This document shows positions 36,891-49,333 of a stretch of 64,000 nucleotides of DNA, piece after piece. The position numbers and the translations under genes are program-made. The stretch covers positions 630,001 through 694,000 of the forward strand of contig BSBK01007741.1 of assembly GCA_027943335.1 (NCBI GenBank), in the 5' to 3' direction. Numbering within the stretch: the first letter of the stretch is position 1; each line of letters starts with the position of its first letter. Below the pieces are notes generated by a model. It searched no databases. It was not told the origin of the DNA and saw only the letters and a list, made by a program, of their open reading frames with translations. Source of the stretch: Chamaecyparis obtusa (lineage: Eukaryota > Streptophyta > Pinopsida > Cupressales > Cupressaceae).

Positions 36891-37002
36891 GGCAGACCGA
36901 CTGAGCTCGATAGGATCTGATTGCTATGGACTATGACATTGTGTGACATCAAAGACAATACATAATTGAGTAGCAATTTCCTTCAGACAATTGTTTCCAA
37001 CA

Positions 37003-37018
37003 ATCTCCCTCTTTGGCA
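37003..37018 (-). other. Polypurine tract of Copia D
   Basis: Minus-strand TGCCAAAGAGGGAGAT, directly before the 3' LTR TGTTGG. Confidence 0.8.
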
Positions 37019-37333
37019 TTGATGGCGACACAATATGTCATATCATAAGAAATTTGAAAGAGTTAGCTCGGTTCAGATTCAAATCTCCCTCTGTCAGCAA
37101 ACTTCCTTTATCTTGAAAATTCTTCCTTCTGACTATTGAAAATTTCTTGAAATAATAGAAAAGACATAGCAAACACTCCCTCTTTGACAACACATGCCAA
37201 AGACAATTCACATATTACCGGTGAAAATTAATGTACCTCAAGTACTAATTCATATGCAATGATTCCTTGAATATGCTGCATCAACTGGTTGATTTTCAAT
37301 CATGTTCTGGTTGATGCATCACTAAAACTATAT

Positions 37334-40300
37334 TTAGTGAGCCTCGGATAGGGGAATGACCCCTAACTTACCTCTTAGATACACAAATGCATCCTTAGGT
37401 AATGGTTTGGTAAAAATGTCTGCAATCTATTCTTTTGTATGAATATATTCTAATCTGATTTCCTTGTCCTGCACCAATTCTCTGACAAAGTGATATTTAA
37501 TAGCAATGTGCTTGGTTTTGGAATGCATCACTGGATTCTTAGAGATGTTTATTGCACTGGTATTGTCACAAAATATAACAACTGGTTCTTTGATTTCAAC
37601 CTTCATACCTTCTAATAGTTGTTTAAACCAAACAATATTTGAACAGTTTACTGCAACAGCAACATATTCTGCTTCAGCTGTGGATTGAGATGTGCAATTC
37701 TACTTTTTACTAGTCCAGGATACCAGTCTTTTTCCAAGAAAAAATGCTCCACCACTTGTGCTTTTTCTGTCATCAATGTTTCCTGCCCAATCAGCATCAG
37801 TAAACACTTTCAAGTCTAGATTGCCTCCAAATTTATACCACAAACCATATTCTTCAGTTCCTCTTAAGTATCTTAAGATTCTTTTGATTGCCATCATGTG
37901 ATTTTCCTTAGGTTTTGCTGAGAATCTAGCTACTATACCGACTGCTAAGGCAATATCAGGTCTTGTATGTACTACATACTGCAATTTTCCAATCATAGAT
38001 CGGTATAGGGTCTGATCAACTTCTTTTGAATCATCATTTTTGGTAAGTTTCAGTCCAGTACACATGGGTGTACCAACTGGTTTTGAATCTTCCATACCAA
38101 ACTTCTTAAGTATCTCCTTAATGTATTTGGATTGAGTAATGTATATACCATTCTTGCTTTGCTGAATTTGAAGACCAACAAAGAATTTTATTAAACCAAA
38201 CATAGACATTTCAAATTCTTTGTTCATTTGTTCTGAAAATTCTTTGCACTGATCCTCATTCCCTGTAAATATAGTATCATCCACAAATATTTCTGCCAAT
38301 ACAATTTTGTCATCAGGTCCTTCTTTAATATACAGATTGCTGTTATCATTAGCTCTTTTGAAATTAATCTGAATCAAATAGTTATGGAGTCTTTCATACC
38401 ATGCTCTAGGAGCTTGCTTTAAACCATACAATGCTTTGTGTAACCTGCAGACCATGTCCCTTTTATCTGGATCAACAAAACCTTCAGGTTGTTCAATGTA
38501 GACTTCTTCATCAAGAATTCCATTGAGAAATGCAGATTTTATATCCATCTAATATACCTTAAATCCTTTGTGTGCTGCATAAGCAAGTAAAGTTCTTACA
38601 CCTTCTAATCTTGCAACAGGAGTGAAAGTTTCTCCATAATCTATACCTTCTTCTTGAGAATAACCTTTACATACCAGTCTAGCTTTATTTCTAGATACTT
38701 GACCATCTTCATTCAGCTTATTCCTGAATACCCATTTTGTTCCAATTACATTCTTATCTTTAGGTCTAGGTACAAGAGTCCAAGTTTTGTTCTTTTGTAT
38801 TTGTTCTAATTCTTCATTCATTGCTTCAATCCAACTTTCATTTTCCAATGCATCTTTGATATTTCTAGGTTCAAAGTCAGTAAGCAGACATGTACCTTTT
38901 AGCTTGCTTCTTGTCATAGTACCATCTGATTTGTTTCCAATGATTTGATCTGGTGTATGATGTCTTCTGACATATTTGGCTAGTATAGGTTCCTTGCCTT
39001 TTGAATGATTCATGCTGTTGTCTTCTAGGATCTCTTCTTCAGGTTGCTTGGGCTCGGTAGATATTTGCTCGGTAACTTCAGGCTGAGACTCGGTCTGAAT
39101 TTCTTCCTGTGACTCAGTTTGAACTTCTTCCTGTGACTCGGTTTGTGACTCGATAACTGTGCTCGGCTCAGTAGATATAGTTTCCTTACTGATAGTTGTG
39201 TCTGCCAATGTTTCAGGTTCAATGTAAATGAATCTTCTGTAGTTCTCAGGTTCCCTTTTGCTTTCTTCCTTAGTCTCTTTTGCAAACTCATCAAATTTTA
39301 CATGTATACTTTCTATGACTTTGTGAGTAGATAAGTTCAGACATTTGTATGCCTTGCTTTTGCTAGAATATCCTAGGAATATTCCTTCATCACTTTTCAC
39401 ATCAAATTTATTTCTTCTGGATTCTTTTAAGATATAACACTTGCTACCAAATATTTTCATGTAACTTATATTGGGTTTATAGCCATACCATAATTCATAA
39501 GGAGTTTTGAATGTGTCTTTCTTCAGTTGTACCCAGTTCAAGATATGAACTGCAGTGCTGATAGCTTCCTTCCAGTACTTTATAGCGATGTTCTTTTCTA
39601 TCATTAGAGTCCTTGCACAATGCATAATAGATCTGTTTCTTCTTTTTGCTATTCCATTCTGCTCAGGAGTTCTAGGAGCTGATACCCTTCTTTTGATTCC
39701 TCTTTCAATGCAAAAGTTGTTAAAATCATGGGAGATGAATTCACCACCTCTGTCTGATCTTAAGCATTTCAATCTTTTCCCTATTTCCTTTTCTACTCTT
39801 GCTAAGTACCATTTGAACTTTTCAAATGCTTCTGATTTTCTCTTAAATACATAACAGTCATCATTCTAGAATAATCATCAACGAAAATAATAAAGAATTT
39901 ATCTCCAGTATAGCTTTGTATACCAATAGGTCCACATAAATCAGTATGCACAATTTCCAAAATTTCTTTAGACTGATAGTTCTTACTCTTGAAACTAGTT
40001 TTACTCATTTTGCCAATCTGACAATTCTTACATAGACCAGTGTCAGGTTTCTTCAAAGTAGGAATGCCTCTAACCTTCTTGAATTTGCTTATTTTTATCA
40101 TGTTATCAAAATTCACATGACATAACCTTTTGTGCCATAGCCAACTTTCTTCTATTTGAGCAATAAAGCATGAATATTCACTGAGATCAAGATAAAATAA
40201 GTTACATTTTGTTTGTTTGCCTGATCCAATGAGTTTTCCTTTTCCATCCAACAGTCTTGCTTGACCATTCATGAATTCAACCTTGAAACTAGTGTTGATT

Positions 40301-41570
40301 AGCTGTGCTACACTTAGAAGATTATGTTTTAGTCCTTCAACCCAATAAGCATTATCACATATGAGTTCTTTGGTTAATGAGATTCTTCCTTTTCCTTTTA
40401 TACAAGAAGGTTCATTGTTTCCAAATCTTACATTACCACTATCACAGTCTTCTAGATATTCAAATTTTGTCTTGTCACCAGTCATGTGGTGTGAACATCC
40501 GCTGTCTATTATCCATATATCATCTTTGCTTATATGAGAAATAAGTGCCATCTTATCTTCATCATCATTAAATTCATCTTTTATAGCAATAAAGACAATT
40601 TCTTCTTCACTATCATCAGAATCTTTAGCCATAAAACATGATTTCTTACCTTTATCCTTGTATGATTTGAAATTCTTTTTGCCATAGTACTTGTGACTTC
40701 TCTTCTCTTCTTTACTTGCTTGTTTGGGCACCTAGCTGCAATATGTCCAATTTCTTCACATGAAAAATAGATTAAAGGAGTTTTACCTTTATACTTACCT
40801 TTCCCTCTAGAGTACTTCTTTGCAAGTAATGCTTCTACAATTTCAAGATCACTATCAGAACTTTCTTCTAATACTTCTTCACTTTCTGACTAAACTTCTT
40901 TAATTTTCTTGTTCTTCTTTAGTGAAACCTTGGCCTCAAATGCTGATTCAATATTTTTGGAACTAGGAACATAGTTGTCATAATTGTCTAATTCAAAGGC
41001 TGTCAATCTTCCAACTAAAGCATCCAAAGTTATATTGTGGTTTGTTTCACATCTTCTTTCTTGAATAGTTGATACTCTTATTGCATAGATAGGGAGTAAT
41101 GTTCTGAGTACCTTACTTATAATAGTCTCATCTGAGATTGTTCTTCTAGAAGCTCTAATTGCACTTACACTTGCTTTGATTCTTTCAACATATTTTGCAA
41201 TGTTTTCATCTTCCTTCATATTCATCTTGTCAAACTGTCCTCTTAGGCTTTCTGCTTTGGCTCTTTTCACATTTGCATCACCACCATATATTTTCTTCAG
41301 TGCCATCCACATTTCATATGCAGTAGTGCAGTCTTTAATATCATCAAATTCTTCATAGCTAAGAGCAGATGCAATGTCTATCATCATGGTGTTGTGAGTC
41401 TTTTTATCTGCAATGTCTTCAACAGTTAATGCGCCATTAGGAATTGTGTATTCTTCATCAATGTATTTGCATCCTGAATCACCAATGGAAGCCAGATGAG
41501 GTCGCATGAGACCTTGCCATGCTGAAAAGTTATCTCTGTTGAGCTTTGGAATTTCCCTCTTGTAAGACAT
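37334..41570 (-). pseudogene. Copia gag-pol polyprotein (element D), nearly complete
   Basis: The start is taken at ATG 41570 (MSYKREIPKL), not the upstream in-frame start, because the gag core follows directly. Domains are: UBN2 gag (41570-40890), a zinc knuckle with CEEIGHIAARC (about 40770-40735), protease with intact DSGCSHHMTGD (about 40510), HHCC (about 40150-40020), integrase (39970-39560), a Ser/Glu/Thr-rich linker with TESQEE repeats (39230-39030), RT with FVDD (about 38290) and RNase H (37880-37340, DIFTKPLP tail). Defects are TAG stops near 40890, at 38551-38549, 37702-37700 and 37429-37427, frameshifts near 40730 and 39830, and the third integrase catalytic residue Glu changed to Lys (NGIAKRRNR, about 39660). 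Length (about 1,410 codons) is normal. Confidence 0.93.
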
Positions 41571-41618
41571 CCTGATCTTTAGCTTAGGTCCTTGAAACCC
41601 TTCATGCAAGCACCAAAA

Positions 41619-41630
41619 GCTCTGATACCA
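41619..41630 (-). other. Primer binding site of Copia D (tRNA-iMet)
   Basis: Minus-strand TGGTATCAGAGC, two bases after the LTR end CCATCA. Confidence 0.85.
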
Positions 41631-41632
41631 AT

Positions 41633-42892
41633 TGATGGAATATGGATGAAGTGATTGAGAGGGGGGGGGGGGGTGAATCAGTCAACCATAAAACACTTCA
41701 CAATTAATTCTTTGCAGATCCCTTAGGATATCTTAACAATGTTATCTGTTTTAGCACTCGATAAATAGATTGCAGTAACTTTGAAGATGCAAAAAGTATT
41801 AGCAAAATTATCTTTAGATATTCATCAGCACATGTATATGATTGAGAAAGCAATTAAGAACACAAGAGACACAAGATTTAACGTGGAAACCCAATATGGA
41901 AAAAACCACCAATGTATCTAGATACTGATTTTCACTTTTCTGAAGTGATGCCCGGTTAGAAGCCAACCCAGTAAAAGGTTACAAAACACACTGTTAGGTG
42001 TGACCTTGTTAGAGGATTTAAAACACCCTGCTAGGAGTGGCCTGGTAAGAGGTCTTGAAAACAATTCAATGGAATTGTCACCTTGTTAGAGGATTTACAA
42101 TATGGTTGTTAAACCAACTCGGTTAAGAGATTTAGAATTCACTGTTACAATGATAAGAAGGTAACAATGAAAAAATGACCTGTATAATAATGCAACTGTC
42201 TTGCTGATTACAGATCTCTGTTCTACATAAGTCTGATCCTTTTTGATCAAATAAATCTCTGTTGCACCTCAAGGATATCTAAACATCCTTCACAAATTCG
42301 CATACACCTTTCCTGCTCTTCTTCTGTAAATCTTTTGCTGTATTTCTTTTTTTTTACTTTTCACATTTGACCTTTTATTTATATGATTTTAGATTTGTCA
42401 AATCGACATTATTTAGTATAACAGTCGGCTGAATTAAGAAAACTCTATTTGCAAAAATCCTTCAAGGGCCGACAGTGCTTGGTGACCATAACTTTCTATA
42501 ATCTTTCAGAGACCGAGGGAACTCGGTAAACACCGACAATCTTTTACCTTCGATAACCGACTGAACTCGGTAAACACTAACTTTTCTTCGATGACTGACT
42601 GAACTCGGTAAACAATAACTTTTCTTCGATGACCGACTGAACTCGGTAAACACTAACTTTTTTTTGATAACCAAGTGAACTCGGTAAATACTAAATTTCC
42701 TTTGGTAACTGAGTGAACTCGGTAGACACTGCTTTTCTTTGATAACCGAGTGGACTCGATAAGCACTAATATTCCTGTCTGGCAGACCGACTGAGCTCGG
42801 TAGGATCTGATTGCTACGGACTATGACATTGTGTGACATCAAAGACAATACATAATTGAGTAGCAATTTCCTTCAGACAATTGTTTCCAACA
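41633..42892 (-). repeat. 5' LTR of Copia D
   Basis: 1,260 bp direct repeat of 35739-37002. On the minus strand it starts TGTTGGAAACAATTG and ends CATATTCCATCA. Confidence 0.94.
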
Positions 42893-42927
42893 CATACTAT
42901 GGGAGTGTCATCACATGACCATCTACT

Positions 42928-43065
42928 TGAGTTACCCTGGACTGGTCACTCTGGACCCCGGACCCTCAAGCATTGAGTTACCCTAGACTGGCCACACTGG
43001 ACCCTGGACCCTTAAGTATTGAGTTACCCTAGATTGGCCACTCTAGGCCCCAGACCCTCAATACG
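42928..43065. repeat. Three 46-bp tandem repeats, second LTR of element C
   Basis: Same array as 30897-31034, just beyond the Copia D insertion. Confidence 0.85.
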
Positions 43066-46057
43066 ACCCATGTGGAACTAGAATACCCTCTTATGAACAT
43101 GAGGAATTCTATATACCTAAATTATCTTTTTAATAAACTCTACAAACTTAATTACTATATTATCACTTATTAATAAACTTACGATAGGTTACCCTAGCAC
43201 TGACCACTTTGGGTCCCGGACCCCTATTGTAAGCCACTTCGCTAAGATGCAGCTATTTAACCTCCCTTAGGCTCACAAACAAATAACATCAAACTAATAA
43301 TAATAATGTCCATCAGGACTGTTCCACAAAGCAATAGGAACATGCAATAGGTGTCCAACCAAAACATCTCAAAACACTCTCTATGTGTTCACAAAAGAAC
43401 ATACACCTGATCCCATGGATAAGACATAGAAAGTCAGTGTCATATTCCCCTATATAGAATACGAAGAAAAACTCAATCATACAAAACATCACAGAAGAGA
43501 ATCATAGAGAAAACATCACATAAGGTTGGGTTAAACTAATCAAATACCATAGAATTTACAAGACAAACAATCATGAAAACCAAAACATCCACAAACTTGC
43601 CTCTGAAATCACATTCCCGCTAGCTGACATTCTAGCCCCTCAAAACCACTACATAGGGTAATAAAAGACTAAACACAATTTAATTAAAATAGACCAATTA
43701 CATCCACATTTGAATCAAATCAAAATGATGTCATCATGAAGAAACACTTAACTAATCCAAACAACCAGATTCACATAACACTCACTTGCATGGCTAAACA
43801 CCCACATTAAAATTTAACACAATTAATTTATTTTATACAAAACTAGTCCTATATTTTAAAGTTAATACTCATGCAAAAATCATTAACATCTAATTACTCC
43901 ATGCAAGATAATTAGATGTAGATATAATTTGTAAATAAAATATGTCCAACAAGAATTTTTCAAATCAAAAACTTCAAACACTTACAAGAAAACATGATTC
44001 CCTTAAAGAAATCCAATTAATTATAAAATGTAACTAGTTTAACTATATTGCATGTATGTATAACCATGCAAATAAAAATATATAATTATAAATTTCAGTT
44101 AACGAAAACAATCATCTTGTTGACTAAAGTCCATTTAGCTACAAAAGCATTCATATAAATGTCTCACACATAACTATCTATTTTAAATAAAATCTCATCC
44201 ATGCATACTTTTTAAATAAGTATTTAACTAAAATCTCCATATATATCAAAACATCATGCATTTAATAATCAAATAATGTTATTAATTTTCTAAAAACAAA
44301 TGGAAACATTAATATCAAAACCTGCATGTAAAAAAAATCAATTAATATTTATTTATTAATAATTTTTTTATAATAATTATAAATCTAAAATTTAATAAAT
44401 ATATATATATATATTTTAAAAAAAGAAAAAATTAAATCTGAAAATTAATAAATAATAATATTAATAATTTCAAATAACAAAAATCCTTCTTTTCTTTAAA
44501 ATCACATATATATATTCTCAATTGATTCCTTTAATGAAAAACTAGGATAATAGCCAATTAACAAGGAAAACCCAATTACCACAATTTAGCCAGATTTACA
44601 CAACTTCAAACTCTAATGAAATTTATTCTAAAACTCAACATAATTGAATGCATGCAATAAGGATTTCCATAAATTCGAACTCCAGAATAGAAAGAAAGAG
44701 AGAAATACATAGGCAGAGCTCCAGACAGGGACACAACTAGGCACGAAGAAGACAATCTTTCTAAAATTCACAAAATAACATACTCATAAGGAAAATCAAA
44801 CCCTACCTCAAAACTGAAGGAAATATTTGAATGAAGACCAGATCTGAAGATAAAACCCAAAACCTCCAAGCTTTCCAAAATTGAATTCTCCACAAAAATC
44901 TTTTACTCTACCTGCTAAAAGTTCCTCCACCTTTGTCCTCAAAATCCAATCCTTGCCAAAAATCTTTCCAGAACTTGTCTCCCCAAATTATGGCACAAGT
45001 CTCTAACATGTAAGAAATCTCTTTACACATGCTAGGGTTTGAAAAACTCCACTCTCCAAAAGGGCTTGCATGAATTTAGACTTTGATTTGTAGTTTAATT
45101 GTAGTTGAACTCAAGTCTATTTTCACTTTGCTTTTCTTGAAAACACTTTAATCTTAAATTAACTAATGCCTTTAGTTTAATTTAAACAATTATTGATTAT
45201 GAAACTTTAATGCATTAAATTAAATTAAAATAAAATATTTACTCTAATATAATTTCCACATGCTCAATTAATACTCAAATTAATAAATACATTACAATTG
45301 AACATAGGTTAAATTAACAATTAAATAATTCTAATGTGAGAATATTTAATTAATTCTCATTAATTAAATATTTCAACCACAAACTAAACTAACTTACCAA
45401 TTTGCATATAATTAATTTTCAATTAATTAAATAATCTCTCAAAGCTAAAAATAGAAAAGATTCTATTTAATTAAAATTGCACTATTTAATCAAATTAAAT
45501 AATCTAAATATAGAAAACACACCAATCACCAAACTCAAAAGCATCATAAGGACCTAAGGACCCACATTCATACGCAAGAACAGGTATATAAACTCACATC
45601 AACTAGATGAGTTTAGCAAGGGTAGGAATAACAGAATCTTGTCCACTATTTCAGGACAATAATATGGCTTAGGTTAGGATTTGGACCCGTGTTATCTCCT
45701 GTCTCTTACCATTTGAGATATTGCAATAGGGCAGGCTCATCCTGACAATTCAGTGAAGTCAATGCCTGGTAACTGCAAATCTACATACAAAACTCGCATG
45801 TACATACATATATAAATATATAACGAACAATGGCGGGGATCGGTCGATCATGTGGATCTCGCAAGCAACTACGACTTCGTCCCTCAACCACATCAGGCAC
45901 GTCAAACATAAATATAAAAAAAAAAAATCAACCATACACATGCAAGTATGGGGTCAGTAAAATCATAAGCATCAATAGTTTCCTAACATATAATCTATCA
46001 TCTTAAAGTAATCATAACATTTATAAAATCGGACTAGGGGCGGGGTACTACAGATAC

Positions 46058-47659
46058 TCTTCAGGGGATCATACCCTGGATCAAATTATCTGACAAAATC
46101 CAATGTCTTCTTAGACACCAACCACTTTTCTTTCCTAACTTCCTGATCCTGCAATCTTGGGATACTCCTGATAATATCTTTAGGGAAATTTAAAATGTGG
46201 CTTATTGCTAAGCATCTGACTCTCCTTTTGAACATTTCATAATAGAACCCCTCTGGGTCTGCTATCCTAACAACTGTGGTAGCCATATGATATGGTTCCA
46301 AGAACTTATCCATATGAACCCATCCACCATTTGTAATTATAAATTGGTGGGAAATTGTAATGTTTGGGAACAAAGTTCCTCTACCCTTGCCTGTGGGGTT
46401 GTTTTTCTCAATTTCCCCCAATTGTCTAAAGAATTCTACAAGACCAATCTTAAGGGGAACTTGATATGGTAATATATATGGAGCCCCTCTAAAACCATAT
46501 AATATAATGACAGTAGAATAAGGATAGAAGATGACATCCCCCCAATTATGTACTATTTTGAGGTCTTTAGCAAATTGTTCTAGCCTAACAAGTTCAGCCA
46601 AGGTAGTTGGGACTCTGGGGTTTTCATGAACAAATTTCAATCTCAATCTAGCTGCAAAACATTTATCAAATTGTAGGAAACTACTATCCTTCCTGTCCCA
46701 TGTCATGCTGAGGTTCCATAATTGGATTGGCATGTCTTCACCATACCTCTATTTTAAGAAACTCATTTCCTCCTCAAAATAGTCAGCATCTTTAAACAAG
46801 AACATGTACATTATGAAAGAGTACCAACAGAATGGCTTATGAAAGAATGGATTCCCATCAATCCAGTATGAATCAATTCAAGAATGAAAGGGGCATCATC
46901 AAATGTAACTGACAAGTGTGAATGCAAAATCTAGACCATCATGTACATCAAATGTACTGGCATCTTCTCTTCAGCATCTTCCCCAAAAACCTGACATAAT
47001 GACCAATATGCACCTCTTGCTCTTACATCAAAATAATCTATTTTGAAAGGCTCATGTGTGCTTGACCCTATGATAACCATTTTTCCAACCTTGCCACACA
47101 ACTCCTTCACAGGACCATTTCTGAGATAATTCCTCTGTGCACCATATACTTCTCTCAATTCTTCAAAATTAATTTGTTCTAGGTTGTTTGAGGATTCACT
47201 TAATCTAAAAATTGTCCTGATTTCTTCAACAAAAATTTTCATTAACAATTATCCTCTAGCATCCCTAATTTCCCTAGTAATAGGGTCATAATTCTTTGCA
47301 ACCTGAATGATTAGGTTTGTATCTAGGAAAATGTCAGGCACTACAAGCTTCCCTAAATCAAACTGCCATATATTACTGGTTGGAACAGAGGCATTTCTCT
47401 AGCTAAACCCTACTATGAACAATGTGAAACCAATGATATCAGAGATGCCACTTGCATTGAGCATACCAATCTTAGCATCCCTAATATAATTCCCTATATC
47501 ATACAAGCCATCTCCTACCTTTACCCTAGGTTCTTTTGGTGTTAATTATTTCACCTTTACTAGGTCAGTTGTCGAACTGGGTAATAACTATAGAAAATCT
47601 TCATGCAAACCCCTCTTACTATAATCAGTCTCGCTAGACAATTCCTTCCTAGGCAGCAT
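46058..47659 (-). pseudogene. U3 ORF copy B, N-terminal part
   Basis: The ATG at 47659-47657 matches that of copy A at 4576. The largest open stretches are 47248-46931 and 46733-46086, the latter longer than in copy A because two stops seen there are absent. The sequence closely follows copy A at protein level. A TAG in copy A (4222-4220) is CAG here (47305-47303). No known domain is recognised. The frame continues after element C at 30059. Confidence 0.72.
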
Positions 47660-48847
47660 TTTTAGGGCTCTTATCTTATACAATTGGTGTAAAAGAAAAA
47701 TGCAAAATTATAATGATTTTCTTTCTAACAGGAACATAAAGTGCAAGAATCACCAACCTTTTTCTTCAAATTTTTTAGGAAATGACAATTAGTCTCTGCA
47801 CATTTCTCGCCCAGCTCTCTACAAACTTTTATCTCCTTGTGGTTTTCTAAAAAAAGCATAGAGCTTTGAGATATTAGCAATCAGAAGCAATCATTTTAGC
47901 AATTTACTCCACATGATTTCACCATTAATTCTCTGAGAAATTGAACTATCATCATCCAACAGGAAAAACCTAATTTCACACCTTTCTGCATCAAGTTTGA
48001 ATTTGGACCGTTGATCTTCTTTTAAAGAAAATCTAATGATTTTCACATGATCACAAAGCCTGAAAGAAACCTATGCAAACACGTGATAACCGTCAGATCA
48101 ATCTATATCAATGACAATCCTTAAACACGTCATCCAAGACCCACTTAGTACCTTGGATACTTTACTAGTGTCAGATGCTTCATCCAACGGTCACTTTTAT
48201 TTCACCTTTATGACGACATAAAGTAGGCCATCATGGCCTTGATACCTATTCGACAGCTATCGCATGATCGCATGGCTTGAAAAGATTCCATGTGATCAAG
48301 CGACAACCATTAAATCCTCTAATTGGTGCTGATACCTTTAGTAACTGGCCCCACTTTGCTTCGGCCAGTCAGAAATGTCCACATTTCTTTACTTGGCAAG
48401 TAGACGTGTAACCTTTTCATACTAAGCACCAGTGCTACTAGCATTTTCCACATCATCAAACACCTCAGACCAACCAGAAGCAGCCATGTGTGACACTTGG
48501 CAGCGGACCCACCATTCTCTTATGCCTAGGAATAAATTTAAATCTACAACTATCGCATGATCGCATGGGCTCAAAAGATTCCATGTGAACATGCGACGAC
48601 CATTAGATCTTCTATAGACTATCCTTCCTACAGATTCTCTCGAAGCCAGGCCCATTCTTCTCAACTATTGAGGAGTTGCCACCTTGAAATATTTGGTAGG
48701 CGGACATAAAGATTTTCCCACTTAAGTGGTAGCCTTGTCAATGGTTTCCATGTCAGCAAATATTATAACCACTCAAAAAGGTCCAGGTGTATACATCTGG
48801 CAGCAGTCCCACCTCCTATAAGCGCTTAAGGAATAAATAAGATAGAT

Positions 48848-48901
48848 GGTTGTCGCATGATCGCATGGGCTTAAAAGATTCCATGTGAACAAGCGACAAC
48901 C
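48848..48901. repeat. Inverted repeat within a U3 unit
   Basis: GGTTGTCGC (48848-48856) and GCGACAACC (48893-48901) are perfect 9-base complements separated by 36 bases. A G.T pair extends the stem. Related but decayed pairs bound the other U3 units in both LTRs. Confidence 0.6.
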
Positions 48902-49333
48902 GTTAGATTTAAATTTTAGATTCCAAGCGGACTATAGTGTCGAAACATTAGGAAACAAGGTGGTTAGGACTTAGGAATATTTAGGAAAATCACCAGGCTT
49001 AGACTTAGGAAAAATTAAAAGGGGTTGGGCTTAGGTAAATGAAAAGTGTTATAACATGACCCTCATGGTGATATTTTTAAAACACATGTGACTTATTTCC
49101 TTAAGTGATTTGAAAAAGGAAACGTCAAAATAGAAACCTAAAGGAAAACCTAGGGTTTTAATGAAGATAAAGTTATTTAGGGCTTGCTAAATTTTAAAGA
49201 GAGCCTGGTAATTTTGCAAGATTTTTCTGTGTTTTTATATCAGAATTTTCTCAACTTTAGGATCATATACACAAATTTCAACTTTGTAAGGAATTGTAAG
49301 ATTTTATGTTTTTTGAAAATTGAAGTACCAACA

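Larger units (their letters stand above)
35739..37002 (-). repeat. 3' LTR of Copia D
   Basis: 1,264 bp, matching 41633-42892. On the plus strand it holds a 16-base G-run near 35767-35782 (13 in the other LTR), CTAACAAGG-type motif copies at about 36060-36240 and a tandem array at 36617-36890. Confidence 0.94.
35739..42892 (-). mobile_element. Copia LTR retrotransposon D, nested in an LTR of element C
   Basis: 7,154 bp. LTRs are 35739-37002 and 41633-42892, with minus-strand ends TGTTGG and CCATCA. The duplicated target is CATACT (35733-35738 and 42893-42898), with the single-copy site at 30862-30867. The tRNA-iMet PBS is at 41630-41619 and the PPT at 37018-37003. LTRs differ only slightly by eye, and gag-pol is nearly complete. 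It is the youngest-looking insertion in the window, as its innermost position requires. Confidence 0.95.
30065..46052 (-). mobile_element. LTR element C with ~4 kb LTRs and ~0.9 kb interior, non-autonomous
   Basis: Ends are TGTAGTACCC and GGCATTACA on the minus strand. LTRs are 30065-34067 (4,003 bp) and 34959-46052 (3,934 bp after removing Copia D and its target duplication). The 5-bp TSD is GCTAC/GATAC, with one mismatch; the ancestral GATAC is seen at the matching place in the uninterrupted LTR near 2964. The minus-strand PBS is at 34956-34946 and a G-rich PPT at 34082-34068. The 891-bp interior holds no gag or pol. Superfamily cannot be assigned from coding sequence. Confidence 0.88.
34959..46052 (-). 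repeat. 5' LTR of element C, interrupted by Copia D
   Basis: Matches 30065-34067 in two parts: 34959-35738 and 42899-46052. Removing Copia D and one CATACT restores a continuous match. Confidence 0.88.
1..49333 (-). mobile_element. Giant Tat/Ogre-like Ty3 (gypsy) LTR retrotransposon, truncated by window edge, with nested insertions
   Basis: This minus-strand element begins with TGTTGG at 49333. Homologous ends lie at 1-6252 and at 27161-30064 plus 46053-49333, so the LTRs exceed 6 kb. Between them, read on the minus strand, are a PBS (27156-27140), gag (about 26850-24019), protease (24012-23358), archaeal-type RNase H (16774-16346), RT (16286-15267), Ty3 RNase H (split by Copia A) and integrase (7700-6431). 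The protease C-terminal LLSRKW and GGSIQ motifs, a YQDD RT box, two RNases H and a TGGTGACTCTG primer site point to the Tat/Ogre branch. Insertions A, B and C interrupt it. Without them the element is about 20 kb, a normal Ogre-class size. It interrupts a LINE reverse transcriptase at 49333/49334. Its left target-site copy lies outside the window. All ORFs carry stops, so it is an old copy. Confidence 0.88.
46053..49333 (-). repeat. 5' LTR of the giant element, outer (U3) part
   Basis: Homologous to 2959-6252. It begins on the minus strand with TGTTGGTACTTC at 49333. It carries the N-terminal half of the U3 ORF (47659-46058) and the repeat units from about 48035 to 48906. The flank 49334 onward is LINE sequence. 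Confidence 0.87.

Noticed and set aside
36571..36976. Two overlapping minus-strand frames rich in Ser, Lys and Val (and the twin at 42462-42866).
   Set aside because: They are translations of the 37-41 bp tandem repeats in the Copia D LTR. The periodic peptide follows the DNA repeat, and no start or codon context supports a gene.
39555..39854. Plus-strand 99-codon frame, and similar frames opposite gag-pol (37506-37901, 12208-12708, 11292-11564).
   Set aside because: Antisense shadows of well-supported integrase, RT and RNase H coding sequence.
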